From Nigrospora sphaerica (lineage: Eukaryota; Ascomycota; Sordariomycetes; Amphisphaeriales; Apiosporaceae), in contig JAGVVL010000022.1 of NCBI GenBank assembly GCA_018287875.1, positions 1,984,001-2,048,000 on the forward strand: 64,000 nucleotides of DNA, read 5' to 3'. Positions 1 to 9,789 of this stretch are shown piece by piece. Both the position numbers and the translations under genes were made by a program. The notes under the pieces are model-generated. The model did no database searches. It was not told the DNA's origin and saw only the letters and a list, made by a program, of their open reading frames with translations. Numbering within the stretch: position 1 is the first letter of the stretch; the number at the start of each line of letters is the position of its first letter.

Positions 1-413
1 GACGTCCCCCTCGCCGGCGCCCTCTGCGTCCAGCCCCCCTCGGCCCCCCTCGACCCCGCCGCCGCCGCCGCCCGCCGCCTCGCCGCCGTCGTCACCTTCG
101 GCGAGCTCCACCACAACGCCGGCAGGCCCTGGAACGTCGGCAACGGCTCGGCCGAGGACGGCGTAAGTCCCCCCTCGGCGCGAGATAGCCCTTGGGAAAC
201 TGACCCAAGGCCTCGCCCCCCGTGCTCCAGCAATACCCGCGTACCGAGGCCATGCTGCAGAACTTGGCCCTGTGGGGTGACAAATTCCGCGACTACTGCC
301 ACATAGACGACCCCGCGTGCGCCAAGGGCAACAACACCGCCGCCCACTCGAGCTACTTCGAGGGCACCTTTTGGTTGGACCAGGTCGCCGACTTTGTCTT
401 GAGCAAGCTGTAG
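1..413 (+). CDS. CE5 family esterase (cutinase / acetylxylan esterase-like), 3' part only
   Basis: The 5' end lies outside the window. Two exons are visible, 1-162 and 231-413, joined across a 68-nt intron (GTAAGT donor at 163, CAG acceptor ending at 230) in phase 0; the stop is TAG at 411-413. The translated end shows the CE5 C-terminal pattern: a FGE/FGD-like strand followed by an RPWNVGN turn, a YCHIDDPAC segment carrying the catalytic-Asp position between two cysteines, and an AAHSSYF segment carrying the catalytic-His position. In this family such enzymes are secreted serine esterases acting on cutin or acetylated xylan. The nucleophile Ser and the signal peptide would lie upstream and cannot be checked. 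The substrate cannot be decided from this fragment. The next gene is convergent. Confidence 0.8.
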
Positions 414-951
414 TTTTGTGCGACCCCGTCCCTTGTGTCCGTGTGAACGACACGCCCTAACCGGCGCGAGAGGTCGGTAGGGCCTAGTCAGGCGAGGGAA
501 AGTAGCGGGCGGTTGCTCTCCCATATCGCCAACAGAATAAAATACGGTCACCATCACCGCGATCGATACTCATCCTTCCCGCTCCTTACTCACTTCGAAA
601 GAGTCATTAGAATTGCTCGCTTTTCACGTGAACAGCTCCATCTAGATTCGTTTCCGTGCTGTGCAATGGTATAGTGTGTATGTGTCGTCCAGGCTGGCAT
701 GAGACGGGGGGTATTGATGAGGAAAAAAAAGCCAAGCCCGACGGCAACAAAACCCAACAGGGAAAACAGGACCCCAAAAAGGGCAAAAACAACATGACGC
801 CAGGCGCGTGTGGGTGACCGTCTAATCCCACCGATTCCTTTTATGCGATCCATCCGTCCAAAGTCCGTCCCTCCTTCATGTTGGCCGTAAACCCCGATGC
901 AAGTGATATCGCTGCGTTGGTCGTCATAACAAAACGCCGTTCCGGCACCCT
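414..951. other. Gene-free convergent spacer
   Basis: This separates the stop of the CE5 gene from the stop of the GAS2-domain gene on the other strand. It should contain both 3' UTRs. An AATAAAATA string at 535-543 could serve as a polyadenylation signal for the CE5 gene. No coding region is visible. Confidence 0.5.
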
Positions 952-3780
952 TCAAATGCCTGTCCGGAACACCCTCTTTGTGCCTCCGACCTTGCCCAGT
1001 TCGCCGAATCTATCCTTCTTGTTACGATGCGCCGATTTCGGTCGCTGGTCGCCGCTAACGCAGCGAACCTTGTTCGTCACATCCTCCACCCACGCCCGGC
1101 TCTCTTCGCTAAGCATCTCCATCTTCTTTGGTTTGGGGCCCGACAGGCCCAACACGTTGCTCTCTGCGGCGTCATCCGATTTCACCGACGACGCCGAGCG
1201 CTCCGACGCGCCCGAGTCGGGCGTCGTGGCGTTGTGCCCGCCCGGCGTCTTGGGCGTCTTGGGCGGGTACTTGGTCGGCCCCTCGGAGCCTGAGATCTTT
1301 CTAGTTTTGCGGACGTCCAGGGGTGTCATGGGCACGCCTATCGAGGACCCCGGCCGGCTCGGCGGGCTCGAGCTGTACCTCGACAGCGACTGCGAATCCC
1401 GGACTTCCACCTTGCCCTCGCCCTTGGATCGCCGACCGTGGTGCATCGCGTACTCCTTCAGGTACTCGCCCAGGTCGGCCCAACCGCCGCCCACGCGCAC
1501 CATGACGCGCTCTCCGTTCTCGCCGACGGTGCGGATGAGCAGCTTCATGGGTGCCTCGCCCGACGAACGCGAGAGGTAGTACATCTGCGCGTCCTTGCTG
1601 TTCCTCTGCCGGTGCCGAGAGCTCTTTGCAGGCGCAAGCAGAAACGAGGGCGTCGTCGAGCGTGAGGCCATTGACATGTTGGACATGGTCGACATGGCCG
1701 ACCCCGGCCGCCGCACCGGCTCCCCGAGTCTCATGCGCGACCCCGGCAGGTTGAGCTCTGGTGGGTTGAGTTCGATCGAAGCCTCTCTCCTCGTCAGCCG
1801 GATTTGGCCCGGAAGGCCGCGGAGAATGCCGCGAATCTGCCGGTGCAGCGTGTCGTCCTTGCGCACGGGGCTGCGCGAGTGCCTGAGATTGCTGTAGTCA
1901 AAGGACGAATCGGCGTCAAACAGCTCGGGGGGGTCCAGAGGACTCCTCGGAGGCGTGAGGCCTGTCTCGGACAGCATCGGGATTTCGGGCAGCTCGTTGA
2001 ATGATACAGAGGCGGATCGAGTTCTGTACCGCAGTGGGGGCGAGCCTGCCGGGCTGCCGTCGCTGGACAGGGGCTCATTGGGGTCCGGCAGGTGTGCGAA
2101 ATCGGGGTCGAGGGAAATCTCCCGGTAGATGTCATTGTACGACCGGGACACTGGGCCATCGTGCACAACCGTCGACGCCAGCGAGTCCTGGCTCTCTTTT
2201 CTAGGCAAGTGCCGTCGGCTGGGCGGCAGTTCCGTTTGGCGTCCATCTTCATCCTCCTCCTCGACCGCTTCCAGATACGCCGTGCTGAGATCCGAAATGG
2301 ACCGCCGGGCTATGAAGGGGGCCGGCGCAAGGGCAAGCGCCGGTTTCTTGGGCGACCCGCTGCCGCTGCTGAAATACCGGGTGTGCATGCCGGACGCGTC
2401 CGACGCCGGCGAAGCAGAAGCCTCCTCATCGCTGCTGCTGGTTTGATCATCGGCCAGCATGTCGGCTGCTGAGCGTTCGTCGTCGGCTCCATCATAGTCG
2501 AGATCAACAGAGCGACTGACATCTCCACTCGAATCGCTTTCCCCCTCCTCCGGTTCCTGCTGTCCGTCGATCGATGAGGGGTCATTGTCGTACAGCCGAC
2601 GGCTCGTAAGCCCGCTGGCAACCGAGGACTGGTCAAATGGCGTAGGAGACTCAATGCTCGGGAGGATGTGTTCCGTGGTCGGGCTGGGCAGCTGTATCTG
2701 AATCTCGGGATGGGGCGCTTTGTGCTTTTGTGGCGTGATGCGCAACCCTTCGTTTTTGTAGTATTGTGACGACTCGCCTTCTTGGATGCGCCTCTCCGCC
2801 GTGAGAGCCCAGTCGGCATAGTCTCTCTCCAGGGCCTCCATACGGTCCAGCCATGCATCGGGCAAAGTATCCTCCATTCCCTCGAGGGCATCGAGCATAA
2901 AATCCAGATCGCGTCCCGGTTGGACGACTTTTTGCTGCAGCACCGGGTTCATGACGTCGAAGTCGGTTTTGGAGAGTTTGGAGCGGCCTTTTCCGGCCGT
3001 CTCAGGGGTGGTGGGGCTTTCGGTAGTTTCAATCGCGTCCCAACCGGACTTCATGGCCACTTCGGCCTCGGCCATGCAAGCCAACACGCGCGGGATCTTG
3101 CGCAAAACGGCCAATCGAACACTCCAGGTGTTTATGAGCCGGGTTAATTTGGAGAGGTACGGCAAGGTTTGCATGGTCACAGCAGTGACCACGGCCGTCA
3201 AATCCTCCATTCTGGTGTAGGCGAGGGACGAAGACACGTCGGTCAAGGGGGTGCCGGGCCGCGATAGGGGCAGAATGTGTGTGTGGAGGACATGACCCTT
3301 GATGTCCTCGAGGTCGAGTTTGTTCATCTCGGCCTGGATCTGATCCACGCGGGTTTCGTACTCGGCGACGCGGTGCGCCGTCAGGCTGCCCAGGTATTCC
3401 GTCTCGGTATCCTCTGCAAGTTTCCTCCTCTTGGCCGGGGGCGTCTCGAAGCCGGCGGAGCTGCCGCCAGCAGGCCACGGCCACTCGGAGAGCTCGTCGA
3501 CCCAGCCGTGTATTTTCTTGGCGGCCAAGGCCGTCTTCAAAGCGAATGACTGTTCTGAGGCAGAGGCATGGTCGAGGCAGGCCTTGAGGGCGCCCACGGG
3601 AGCGCGCAGGGCGTCCCAGGCAGAGGCGGGCGAGAGGCGGGCGAGAAGATCATCGTGGAGACGGTTGTTTCGCGTGGGCGAGGGTGAAGAGCCGCGCAAC
3701 GTCCGGCGCATGCTGGAGCGATGGCCAGACGGGGGAGTGGCAGTGGCGGCGCCAGCGGGGGCGCTGGTGGGATCCGCCAT
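952..3780 (-). CDS. GAS2 (GAR)-domain cytoskeletal protein, 942 aa
   Basis: A single uninterrupted frame starts at an ATG with strong context (ACCATGG). Residues about 40-330 are predicted helical with few prolines, resembling spectrin-like or Kar9-type cortical proteins. Residues about 340-735 are Ser/Pro/acidic-rich and disordered, with many SP/TP sites. Around residues 735-785 is a GAS2-related block with the signature VRVGGGW, followed by an LGEYLKEY helix. GAS2 domains bind microtubules in animal Gas2 and spectraplakin proteins. The C-terminus is basic and Ser/Thr-rich. The inferred role is a microtubule or cell-cortex linker. It may belong to the filamentous-fungal Kar9-like group, but I cannot confirm that by eye. 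About 6 kb without genes lies upstream. Confidence 0.78.
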   Translation of the reverse strand: MADPTSAPAGAATATPPSGHRSSMRRTLRGSSPSPTRNNRLHDDLLARLSPASAWDALRAPVGALKACLDHASASEQSFALKTALAAKKIHGWVDELSEWPWPAGGSSAGFETPPAKRRKLAEDTETEYLGSLTAHRVAEYETRVDQIQAEMNKLDLEDIKGHVLHTHILPLSRPGTPLTDVSSSLAYTRMEDLTAVVTAVTMQTLPYLSKLTRLINTWSVRLAVLRKIPRVLACMAEAEVAMKSGWDAIETTESPTTPETAGKGRSKLSKTDFDVMNPVLQQKVVQPGRDLDFMLDALEGMEDTLPDAWLDRMEALERDYADWALTAERRIQEGESSQYYKNEGLRITPQKHKAPHPEIQIQLPSPTTEHILPSIESPTPFDQSSVASGLTSRRLYDNDPSSIDGQQEPEEGESDSSGDVSRSVDLDYDGADDERSAADMLADDQTSSSDEEASASPASDASGMHTRYFSSGSGSPKKPALALAPAPFIARRSISDLSTAYLEAVEEEDEDGRQTELPPSRRHLPRKESQDSLASTVVHDGPVSRSYNDIYREISLDPDFAHLPDPNEPLSSDGSPAGSPPLRYRTRSASVSFNELPEIPMLSETGLTPPRSPLDPPELFDADSSFDYSNLRHSRSPVRKDDTLHRQIRGILRGLPGQIRLTRREASIELNPPELNLPGSRMRLGEPVRRPGSAMSTMSNMSMASRSTTPSFLLAPAKSSRHRQRNSKDAQMYYLSRSSGEAPMKLLIRTVGENGERVMVRVGGGWADLGEYLKEYAMHHGRRSKGEGKVEVRDSQSLSRYSSSPPSRPGSSIGVPMTPLDVRKTRKISGSEGPTKYPPKTPKTPGGHNATTPDSGASERSASSVKSDDAAESNVLGLSGPKPKKMEMLSEESRAWVEDVTNKVRCVSGDQRPKSAHRNKKDRFGELGKVGGTKRVFRTGI

Positions 3781-5226
3781 GGTTTAAAGCTGTAGGGTTA
3801 ATCACTGGAGTGTGCCGCTCGGGTAGATGGTGTGCGACATTGGCAGGGCGATCGGACCGTGGGGAAAGCTGATGATGAGATGATCTCAACTGTAACCGTC
3901 CATCATCGAGGTGCGTCTGGGTAGGAGTAGATGGGAGTCGTTCGCATGGACGCTTCGCATCTCCCCGTCCCCCGCTTCCGTTCCGATTCTTTGGCAGGTT
4001 CCCCGTGGTGATCCCAGCGATGGTGATGTAACAAGACGGGAGTAAACGGTAGTAGTAGTGAGGGTGTCGAATAGCAGCAGGAGCAGCAAACGATCGTCCC
4101 TTCCCCACACGGCGTGCCGCGGTTCCCAGACGGGCGATCTGCACAGGTGCGTAACTGGGGCTCCTCCTAGGCGCGGGAGGCTGCAAGAGAGTGTAGGCCG
4201 GCGGGCGTGCGCTGGACTGCGCTGGCCGGGGGCAAGGCGGTGCACGATGCCCACGTAGGGAATGCAGTGCGTAATGCGTGTTGGTAGACTTCGCAGCGGC
4301 GGGGTGTAATTGGATATACCACCCGACCGGTCGGATTGACGTGGGACGACGTCAGACGGCGCGTATGGTCGCGCGCGCGCGGAGGTTTTAGGGGGACCGA
4401 GGGGAGCGGCGTCGACGTCTGGCCGCTTATATGTAGGCCAAGGCGGGTGGTGCCAGGGCCGGTACAAAGTATGATGTAGTAGGTGTGCTGGGAGGTGTCG
4501 TAGGGATTCCACGTACACGTCCACTTAGGCGCGGGCCGGCAGCGGCGGCGGCAGGTGCTGGGAAGGTCGGCGGGCGAAAAAGAAAAACGAGAGCAACGGC
4601 CCAACGGCGCAGGCGGGCGCTGGCGGGCGCAGGCGCAAGGGCAAGTTGGCAGAGCTGCAGGGCCGAGTGGATCGCGGCTGCAAACGACAAAGAGGCCTGT
4701 CCAGTCGCGTTGTCGCAAAGCCCGAGACACACGTCGGTGGTGAGAGGCTGGGCCGGGCTGGGCTTGTTCGCTGGCGGGTTCGCTATGCATGCGCTGCTGC
4801 GCTGTACGTTCCGGCAGCCCGAGGGCGCGACAAGTCGATCGATGACGGTTGGGTTGGGCAGAGTCGAACTGTAAGCAGGCACATGCGACCGACGTATAAG
4901 AGAGACGAGATGAACCGAGCGAAGGGAGGGTACCGAAGGGCGGCACAGAGCGAGCCCAAATGGGGTCGTAGGATGTATGTGTACTGGATGTTATGGATGG
5001 ATGGGTGTATAGACCGCAGGTAGGTACTATGTATGGCGAATAGACGGAGGGTATCCACGACAAAGAGAGAGGCAACCACTACGCCACGGCCGAACCAGAA
5101 GAGAAGAAACGGAGGGGGGGGAAAGAGAGTGTGGGCTGGGAGAGGCGGATGTGACGGACGGGATCGAGGGAGCATGGACAAGAAAGGACGGACGCGGCAG
5201 CGCGTCACGGGCAATGGAACGGCAGT

Positions 5227-5245
5227 GGGAGGGAGGGAGGGAGGG
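5227..5245 (+). repeat. GGGA repeat with G-quadruplex potential
   Basis: Five GGG runs, each separated by one A, match the canonical G-quadruplex motif with the shortest loops. It lies about 1.45 kb upstream of the GAS2 gene start, and its G-rich strand is the plus strand, the template strand for that gene. Confidence 0.7.
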
Positions 5246-5920
5246 AGAAGGAGAGCCACTCCCACGCAGCCGTCTCTCGCTCGCGGGCGCGCGCGTGGTG
5301 GATGGCAAGCTATCAAACCAGTCGCAGGGGTGGCAAGCTGGGCAACGCGCCCCCCACTGAACGGCGTCGTTCAATATGAAGCGAGCAGCTCGGCATCGCG
5401 TGGGGACAGACCCGGCCGTGATTTAATTACAGCGCCAGCAGCAAGGGCAAGCCTCCGGCCCGTCCACTCGTGTAACCCCGGCCAGGGTGGGATCCAGGCT
5501 CGGCCCAGGGACCTGCCAGATTTCGGATCGGCAGCTGAAACATGAGGGCTGTGACTCGGCTGCCCTCTGCGCAGCCTGCCTCGCCGTTTGCTTGTTTTTT
5601 GTCGTCTGTTTCGTTTCCTTAGCTGTACTACTACTTTATGCTGCTGTCTTATGCCAGGGCGCTAAGGTCTGTTCGTGCCGAAGAGGGGGGGAAGGGGGAT
5701 CCTCTATTCCGAAAGCGCCGACACAACTACCGTCGCCGCCACCTCGGCCGCCGCCCGCCACTCTCTGTCTGAGTGCCGACCGCGTCCTGTCTCTCCCCCA
5801 GCGGATGTGCCAAGGGCGACTACGTCCCCATGTCCAGACGAAATGAGAGCCTCCCGGCACCCGCCAAAAGCTAATATCATGAAGCCACAGCACCGGATCC
5901 GCCAGCTGGAGCAATACGCA

Positions 5921-6068
5921 TCCCTCCCCTCCCCCCCCTTCCTCTCTCCTCTTTCTCTCATTGTCTCTCTTTATCTCACACACATATACTCTCTCTCATA
6001 CTCGCACCCACCCACTCTTTCAATCCCTCATACGCTCACTCACTCACACCCTCCCCCTCCCTCTCAAT
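5921..6068 (+). repeat. CT/CA-rich pyrimidine microsatellite
   Basis: About 150 bases of degenerate CT, CTTT, CA and CACT repeats on the plus strand. It is simple sequence with no coding signal. Confidence 0.7.
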
Positions 6069-7762
6069 CTATTGGCCTCTCGCTAGATGGAGACCATAGG
6101 CACCTCGGCGGAATGTAATGTGCTATCGCAAAAGCCCCGGGGGCCAAATGACATGGACGGGTACCCCTCCATCGCAACGACCTCAGCTTATTCGTACGAG
6201 GGCGGGCTCGGCAGTCTAACCCCAAAACACGCTGGTCCCCAAGCGGGCCTTGCCTCGTTGGCTCTGGCTCGTGCTACCTCATGAAAGGGAACCTGCCCAA
6301 GCGCCCGGGGAAATTGGCTGCCGTGTGTGGAGCGACGCGCCGGTTCCCTTTTGGCGTCCCTCTACCCCCCGGGACTGACGGGTACCTGGTTTTTGCATGG
6401 AGCCTCTTGCGGATGGATGCAGGCCAGGCCAGGCACAAAAACTTGTGCACATGTTCGCCCGCACCCGCGTACGGGGGTTGGGCTGGTGATGCAACTTCGC
6501 CAACACCCGGCCACCGGCTGGGCGCGGCCTGAATTGTGTGTACGTGTGTGAAACATAATGCGCGATGCCCACGCCCGCACGGGCATACAACGCATTCATA
6601 ACTCCCCCCTCCCCTCTTCTCAGCTCATTCTTTCCAAGCCAACAGAGAGACACTTACTCGTCCACCAAAACGCAGCCCGCGCCGCCCCTCGACGCGCTAG
6701 TCGCGTAACCCCCATGTCGAGATCCAAGGTGCTACTCTGCCCGTCCCGCGCCAAGCCTGCCTCGGCTGCCCTACCCAGCGCTCCCCGTTCCCAGACGATG
6801 GGATGGGACGGGATGGGACGAGCTAGAAGGCAAAGATCGTCCCTCGGCCCCTAAAATCGAAGAAGGGTAAGGTAGGGAGGAGATGGGGGGAAGGGGGGAC
6901 GGATGACTCGCCTTTTCCCGCAAGCGGTGGCCACCGTCTGTGTATTCTTTTTCCCCCCTCCGTACGCGTCTCCCCCGACGTGAGAGACGCACTGCACGTA
7001 CGCCTTTTTATTTGTTTCGTTGCGCTGTGGCCTTGTCCTGTTTTAATTCTGCGACCGTCCGACCACGTCTACCCTCCCCGGCCCAGGGAGCTGCATGACA
7101 TTCATCGTGCGCGCATAATCGTGCGCAGCTGCAAAACACCAGGCCTCCGGGCGCCATAATGCATAGACTTGCTTGCTCGTCAGAAAGTCGCCGGGTGGTC
7201 GGCGACGGGGCGGGCGCCAGCGTGGTTGCTGACGAGCCCCTGCCGAAGAAGAAGGGGGGGGGGAAACAGCACGATGGGGCGGGTCGTTTTTCCTTGGAAG
7301 TGTTCCTGCTAAAGAACGCCAAACCCAGAATGGGTTTTTCTTCGCCAACCAACCCATCCGGGGCACCGGGTAACAGAAGCGGCCGTCCAGCCCCTTTTTC
7401 CCACCGCGCGACAAGAAACATCAACGAAGAAGAACCAACTGACGCATTTTTCCGCTCTTCCCCCTCGCCTCCCCTCACCGCGCGTGCGCCCGCCCGTCGG
7501 CGCCCCGTCCTGCCAGCCAATCCCGTGATCCGCGATGGAGAGCGCCCACTCCCGCGGGTCTCTGCGTTGGCAAGGCCGGCTATGGAGACAGCATGTGAAG
7601 ATTGCTCCTGCGTGCCTGCGCGTATGCGGGGCCGTCCTCTGCGGCGAGAAGGAGCCTCCCCCTCCGGGCCTGCTCCTTAGAGGCACCAGAAGCAACTTCT
7701 CACGTGAGCGGTCAGTGGTAAGCGGGGGAGGGGGACAGGGAAACGTAAGAGGACAAGACAAC

Positions 7763-7818
7763 GAGAGGAGAGGGGGGAGGGAGAGAGAAAGAGGGGAGAG
7801 AAAGAGAAAGAGAAAGAG
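7763..7818 (+). repeat. 56-nt uninterrupted purine tract
   Basis: An all-purine run made of GAGA and AAAGAG units, embedded in a longer, nearly all-purine stretch of about 7746-7852. Such tracts can form triplex (H-DNA) structures. It is not coding. Confidence 0.75.
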
Positions 7819-9789
7819 TGCGAGAGCGGAGGAGAGGGGGGGATCCGCCGGGTACGACCGTCCCTTGTTCGCTCCCGCGTGCGCACGCGTGGAAAGGTCG
7901 AGAACGCTTCGAGAAGGTTTCCCCGTGCCTGCGTCACGCGACCTCGCCGACCGCCCACGCGTTTTGCGTGTCCTGCCTACCCATCCCCCCCCGACCACCG
8001 GACCTGCGCCATCTCTCTATACTCGGCCCATTGCTGACTCGATCGGCTCTCCTGGGATCGGTGGCCCCCCTTCCAGGCTCCGAGGCGGTAGCAACTTTGC
8101 TCACCCGCCTCCCCCCCCCCTTTACCCCGTACTATGCTAATTACGACCCCCCCGGTTAAGAGGCTTTCAGCGACGTTATCGAACCGCCGCTTTCCGACCA
8201 TGGCGGCGGTCACGCTGTTCTCTCCCTCCCGCGCCCGTGACCGCTGCTTTCTGCCCTCGTTATCCTTCTGGCCGGGGTTGGAGGGCACGCACGCCGATAG
8301 CTCGACAGGGCCCCCAGCGCTCTTCTCTAAGAAGGCAGGCGGCGAAGCAGGCAAAGGTGCTCTCGGGCCACGGAAGCCGAGGTCGGAGAGGTCCTCTCTT
8401 TGCGCCGCCCGCGAAGAATCAGTCGGCTGGCGCCGACCAGACCCCCAGGTTCCCACCCACGAGGGGAGCCTACCCCCCAACCCCGGTGTTGCTCTCCTGT
8501 TCACCACCTCGAGGATCGGCACCGTGGTCAGCATGAGAGATCGCGACAGGGTCAAAAGGGCCCGCGTGGGTTCCGGGCCCGAAATCTCATGTATTGGGGG
8601 GTGGGCTCGAGGCTTCAATGCTGGCAGTAACCGAGTGCCGCACGCCCTGCCCCCCTTTTTCCTGCTTGTTCGCGCTGGCTGCGTCCACATGGGGAATCGC
8701 TGTGCCGGGTCCCCAAATGCGGCTTGGTTTTACTACGGCCCGGGGACCACAGTCACTCCGCCAGCGGCTTTGGGGAACAATGAAGCCGTAGATCCCCAAG
8801 TACAAGCTGCGCTTGGGGGTGGAACCGACGCTCGGGGCGCAAGTCTACGCAGCCTGGTGCTTGAGCCGACTTTGGGAAAACATGCCGGCAAGTGACGCCG
8901 GCCGGAACCAACGAATACTTAATGCAGGTATTCCGTGGCAGAGAGACAGAGGGGGTGGGGGAGCAGTCGTGCTATACGCAGGTGTCTCCCCCCGGGTGAG
9001 TCTTCCAAGCTGGACGGTGGGAACGGCGGCGATTGAAAAACCAAAGGTTCGCCGATGCGCTCACGGCTCTCGTGGATTCTTTTCCGAACAAAACCGTTAG
9101 GGGCACGCGAAAAGACTGCTGGGAGAATGCTGGCGAGGGAACCGGTGTGAGTAAACCTGCATCGTGTAGCCCAGCATCGCGGTATTAACCCCATCGCGAT
9201 ACCAACCCCCGCTCAATCCTGGAGTTTCGACTCTGGTATTGCGAGCGACCAGTTGCGGCCCTTCTGGGACCGACCTATTTCTGCAATAGCCTCTCTCTCC
9301 CATCTCGATTCGATTGGTCGCTTAATCGGAGCGTATATTGCGCCGAGGGTGTCGACCAGGACTTCGATGTTGGCGCAACCTTGATGATCCATCTACCTCT
9401 CGACACGCCAGATCAAGCGGAGGGCCGCCGTACCGGTGCCAATGGCCAAGAAAACAGTAGTACTTAAAACAGCACCATGCACACACATAGCGTAGACCAT
9501 GACGAATATTCTTATTTTTATTCCGTCTACCCATCCCCGAATTCTACTCCACCTATCGTTCGACATCGCGTTTCCCCATGGGCATCCTTCCCAGGGTATT
9601 TGTCTTCGTGAGGCGTGGAAGTCGTATGCTAGCGGCCCCGGAGAACTTTTGAAAAAGAAAACCCCAACCCAAAACGCCTGGGCTCGCACCGTCGCGGCCT
9701 CTTGCCATGTAACGCCGTCGTTCCCGCCGCCCCGGTTGTCCCTATACCCTGAAAAGCGCAGAGAGAAAGTACGGTGAGTGAACCCGTGT

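Larger units (their letters stand above)
3781..9789. other. 6-kb gene-free region upstream of the GAS2 gene
   Basis: This lies between the start of the GAS2-domain gene and the 3' end of the CTF1-like gene, both on the minus strand. All open frames here are low-complexity, lack family motifs and cannot be joined sensibly. The region holds a G-quadruplex motif, a CT/CA microsatellite and a long purine tract (listed separately). It presumably includes the GAS2 gene promoter and 5' leader. Confidence 0.55.

Noticed and set aside
4167..5075. 302-residue open frame on the minus strand
   Set aside because: It is low-complexity (Thr/Ser/Pro/Arg), has no family motif and no splice-compatible neighbours, and lies in CT/GA-rich sequence where long frames arise by chance.
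8134..8895. 253-residue open frame on the plus strand
   Set aside because: Its composition resembles translated GC-rich noise, it begins at a non-ATG codon, and no domain signature was found.
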